7,682 nucleotides of DNA, from NCBI GenBank assembly GCA_034660995.1, contig JAYEKL010000107.1, positions 1 through 7,682 of the forward strand. Direction: 5' to 3'. The translations under genes and the position numbers were made by a program. The notes beneath the pieces were generated by a model that saw only the letters and a program-made list of their open reading frames with translations, ran no database searches and had not been told where the DNA came from. The stretch is from JAYEKL01 sp034660995. Lineage in GTDB: Bacteria > Patescibacteriota > Minisyncoccia > JAHIHE01 > JAGLIN01. Each line of letters starts with the position of its first letter. Position 1 is the first letter of the stretch. Positions 5,722 through 7,682 of the stretch are shown here, in pieces.

Positions 5722-7533
5722 CTATTGTATTAGATTCACTGCATACTTGTTTCTAGTACAATTTCCATATTTAGTCGGCGATAAAACCGCCAGCTTGAAG
5801 CTTCCAGAGTTTTTTATAATAACCATTTTCTTTTTCAAGTAATTGCTGATGCGTTCCGTTTTCAATAATGCTTCCTTTATCAATATAAACGATTCTGTCC
5901 ATTTTAACAATTGTTGAAAGCCTGTGGCGATAACTATAACTGTTTTATTTTCCATTAATTTGGCAAGCGCGTCCTGTATTAAGCTTTCAGATTGTGAATC
6001 AAGACTTGAGGTTGCTTCGTCCAAAATTAAAATAGGCGCGTTTCGCAAAATTGCTCGCGCGATTGCGACTCTTTGGCGTTCTCCTTCAGAAAGTTTAATT
6101 CCTCTTTCTCCAACGTATGTGTTATATCCTTCAGGTGAGGAAACTATAAATTCATGACAGTGAGCGAGCTTTGATGCTGCTATGACTTCTTTGTTTGTTG
6201 CCTCTGATTTTCCATAACGGATATTTTCCATTAAAGTGCGATGGAATAAAATTGGATCTTGAGGAACTAAACTAATATTTTTCCATAAACTTTCTTGAGT
6301 TATTCTTGAAATATCTTGTCCGTCAATTAAGATTTTGCCAGCGCTTACATCGTGATTTCTCAATAATAATTTTATTATAGTGGTTTTTCCTGCTCCTGAA
6401 GGACCAATTAAAGCTACACGCTCACAGGGTTTAATGAAAAAATTAAAATCCTTGAATACTTTTCTGGTTTTGTGATAATAGAAATCCATTTTTTCGAATT
6501 TAATTTTGCCAGCAGTAATCTTTAAATTTTTTGCATTATAAACGTTTTTAATTTCACAAGGAGTGTTCAATATTTCCGTCATTTCTTCGGCATCAGCAAG
6601 ATTTTGATATGTTTGTCTGATTGTCTTTCCAAAATGACATAATTTCATAAAAAGTATCAAAACATAAGACTGGAGCAAAACAAAGTCACCTACTGTAAAT
6701 AAGTCATCTTTCCAAAGTTGAATTGCAAAATAAAAAATTCCTATTTCCAGCGCGATCATCAAAAAAGTTTGGGTAGAATTGAACACTTCTTCTAAGTTCC
6801 ACGTAAATATTCTAAGTTTTAATATCTTCTTATTAAGTTTTACAAATGAGTTTACTTCTCGTTTATATCCGCAAAATAATTTGATATTACTATTATTTGT
6901 AATTGTGTCAGCTAAAAATCCAGTTGCTTTCGTTTCTGCTTCGCTTCGTCTAATATCATATTTCATTTTATATTTTGCAAGGATCCAGTTAACTGTCATA
7001 AATAAAAATATCCAAAGAACGATAATTATACCTAAAATAGAATTTCTTGAAAAAAGTATGGCAACAATTGTAGAGATGGTAATAATAAGAGGAATAAAAT
7101 CCCATGTAATTCTGTCTGTAATATTTTCAAAAGAGCGAACAAAATAATTTACGCGTTTTACAAGAGAGCCTGTAAAATTATTGTTGAAATATGAAAAAGA
7201 ATGTTTATGTAAACATCTAAAACATAAATTTGTTAGATCTGCTAATATTTTAGACTGAAAGTATATTGAAGAAAATGCAGTTGATCTCCATAATATCCAT
7301 TGAATGAATTCTATTATTATTATAGAAATTAATGTTGATATTAATCCGTTGTAAATTATGTCTTTGGATTGTTCGCTGACTAAAATATCAAAGAAAGCCT
7401 TAAAATATAATGGAACAATGACGCTTAAAATAGATGCTCCTATAACAGAAAAAATCATGATAAACAATTCAAGTTTATATACTTTAGAATGCTCCCAATA
7501 TATTTTCAGTGTTTTCCTTGTGTTATTTTTCAT
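5722..7533 (-). CDS. ABC exporter half-transporter (membrane domain plus ATPase), C-terminus frameshifted
   Basis: The gene encodes a type IV (MsbA/LmrA-like) ABC half-transporter that would work as a homo- or heterodimer in the cytoplasmic membrane. Residues 20-300 contain about six membrane spans. The ATPase domain follows: A-loop Tyr352, Walker A GPSGAGKT (377-384), Q-loop Gln425 in VPQDPILF, signature LSEGERQR (481-488), Walker B ILILDEAT with Asp505 and Glu506, and D-loop SSLD (509-512). After Ala536 the frame is wrong: reading GCC and then stepping back one base (5926) restores [10 protein letters not shown] and a typical ending to TAA at 5773-5771, for a 587-residue product. As written, the protein loses the H-loop His and gains a 67-residue nonsense tail, 603 residues in all, ending at TAG 5722. 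It may be a recent inactivating mutation or a sequencing or assembly error. The substrate is unknown (lipid, peptide or drug), and no partner half-transporter is visible. ATG at 7533 has no ribosome site. Confidence 0.9.
   Translation of the reverse strand: MKNNTRKTLKIYWEHSKVYKLELFIMIFSVIGASILSVIVPLYFKAFFDILVSEQSKDIIYNGLISTLISIIIIEFIQWILWRSTAFSSIYFQSKILADLTNLCFRCLHKHSFSYFNNNFTGSLVKRVNYFVRSFENITDRITWDFIPLIITISTIVAILFSRNSILGIIIVLWIFLFMTVNWILAKYKMKYDIRRSEAETKATGFLADTITNNSNIKLFCGYKREVNSFVKLNKKILKLRIFTWNLEEVFNSTQTFLMIALEIGIFYFAIQLWKDDLFTVGDFVLLQSYVLILFMKLCHFGKTIRQTYQNLADAEEMTEILNTPCEIKNVYNAKNLKITAGKIKFEKMDFYYHKTRKVFKDFNFFIKPCERVALIGPSGAGKTTIIKLLLRNHDVSAGKILIDGQDISRITQESLWKNISLVPQDPILFHRTLMENIRYGKSEATNKEVIAASKLAHCHEFIVSSPEGYNTYVGERGIKLSEGERQRVAIARAILRNAPILILDEATSSLDSQSESLIQDALAKLMENKTVIVIATGFQQLLKWTESFILIKEALLKTERISNYLKKKMVIIKNSGSFKLAVLSPTKYGNCTRNKYAVNLIQ
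5771..5926 (-). pseudogene. Displaced 3' end of the ABC transporter gene (other reading frame)
   Basis: These 51 codons plus a TAA stop continue the ABC protein in the -1 frame. They encode the switch segment [10 protein letters not shown] (H-loop His), then a [20 protein letters not shown] stretch and a short tail to ...GFIAD, exactly as expected for the last part of this ATPase family. The segment overlaps the shifted in-frame tail. The junction is at GCC ACA (5928-5923), where GCC CAC would keep the frame, so one C (G on the plus strand) is missing. Confidence 0.88.
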
Positions 7534-7553
7534 ATTTTTATTAAAAAACTTTA

Positions 7554-7583
7554 TGTATAGTGGTAATATTCTAAATTTACCAA
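7554..7583 (-). promoter_or_regulatory. Candidate promoter of the ABC transporter gene
   Basis: On the minus strand TTGGTA (7583-7578) and TATACA (7559-7554) are 18 bases apart. Transcription would start near 7547, leaving a leader of under 20 bases, in keeping with the missing Shine-Dalgarno sequence. The match is moderate in AT-rich DNA. Confidence 0.35.
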
Positions 7584-7591
7584 TTTGTCAT

Positions 7592-7643
7592 TCCTGAACT
7601 GAATCCAGGACAGGCTCTGATCCGCCAGCTGGCGGATTCAGGA
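7592..7643. repeat. Nested inverted repeat with a perfect 18-base palindrome
   Basis: ATCCGCCAGCTGGCGGAT (7620-7637) is a perfect palindrome. Around it TCCTGAA (7592-7598) pairs with TTCAGGA (7637-7643), and CTGAATCC (7599-7606) pairs with GGATTCAG (7634-7641), so more than one fold is possible. It lies directly upstream of the candidate ABC promoter. The form matches short GC-rich dispersed palindromes seen in CPR genomes; a role as operator or transcript end for a gene beyond the window is also possible. Confidence 0.7.
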
Positions 7644-7682
7644 TCTTTTGACTGTTACAACCAGTCTGTGATTTGTAGGTTA

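Noticed and set aside
5920..5935. Programmed -1 frameshift in the ABC gene
   Set aside because: No X-XXY-YYZ slippery heptamer precedes the junction (GTT ATC GCC ACA) and no downstream stem was evident. An indel in a C run is simpler.
6779..7147. Plus-strand open frame within the ABC membrane domain
   Set aside because: It is antisense to clear membrane-spanning coding sequence; the hydrophobicity is a mirror of AT-rich codons.
8..7533. Recoded UGA (Gracilibacteria/Absconditabacteria code)
   Set aside because: All conserved motifs read through with the standard code and no gene contains internal TGA. Stops are TAA or TAG.

Overview
The window is AT-rich bacterial DNA with five protein genes, all read on the minus strand. 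In order of transcription (right to left) they are: an ABC exporter half-transporter with a frameshifted end (7533 to about 5771); a 98-residue single-span membrane protein (5214-4918); a large UvrD-type helicase fused to a RecB-like nuclease (4814-1485); a DEDDh 3'-5' exonuclease (1199-624); and a membrane-anchored FKBP-type peptidyl-prolyl isomerase (505-8). No tRNA, rRNA, CRISPR array or transposase gene is visible.

The likely source is a Candidatus Patescibacteria (CPR, Parcubacteria-like) genome. This is inferred from the low G+C, Lys/Asn/Ile-rich proteins, mostly leader-poor genes without Shine-Dalgarno sequences, the helicase-nuclease fusion, and several short GC-rich palindromic intergenic elements. 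The genetic code is standard: the genes contain no internal TGA and end in TAA or TAG.

Region by region: 7534-7682 holds a nested palindrome and a candidate promoter for the ABC gene. The gap 5215-5770 holds a promoter, a clover-leaf-like GC element, a REPIN-like pair of inverted repeats and a small hairpin. The small-protein gene at 4918-5214 is a self-contained unit with its own promoter, a strong GGAGG ribosome site with a TTG start, and an intrinsic terminator whose stem includes the stop codon. Its G+C (about 46% by hand count) is far above that of its neighbours. Positions 1200-1484 hold an AT-rich imperfect inverted repeat, and 506-623 a near-perfect GC-rich palindrome.

Functionally, the helicase-nuclease and the exonuclease both point to DNA end processing or repair. 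The exporter, the small membrane protein and the FKBP all act at or outside the membrane. I see no evidence that the five form one pathway. The most unusual points are the frameshift that removes the H-loop of the ABC protein, the compositionally distinct small gene with a Cys-containing C-terminal motif, and the presence of a different inverted-repeat element in four of the five intergenic spaces.
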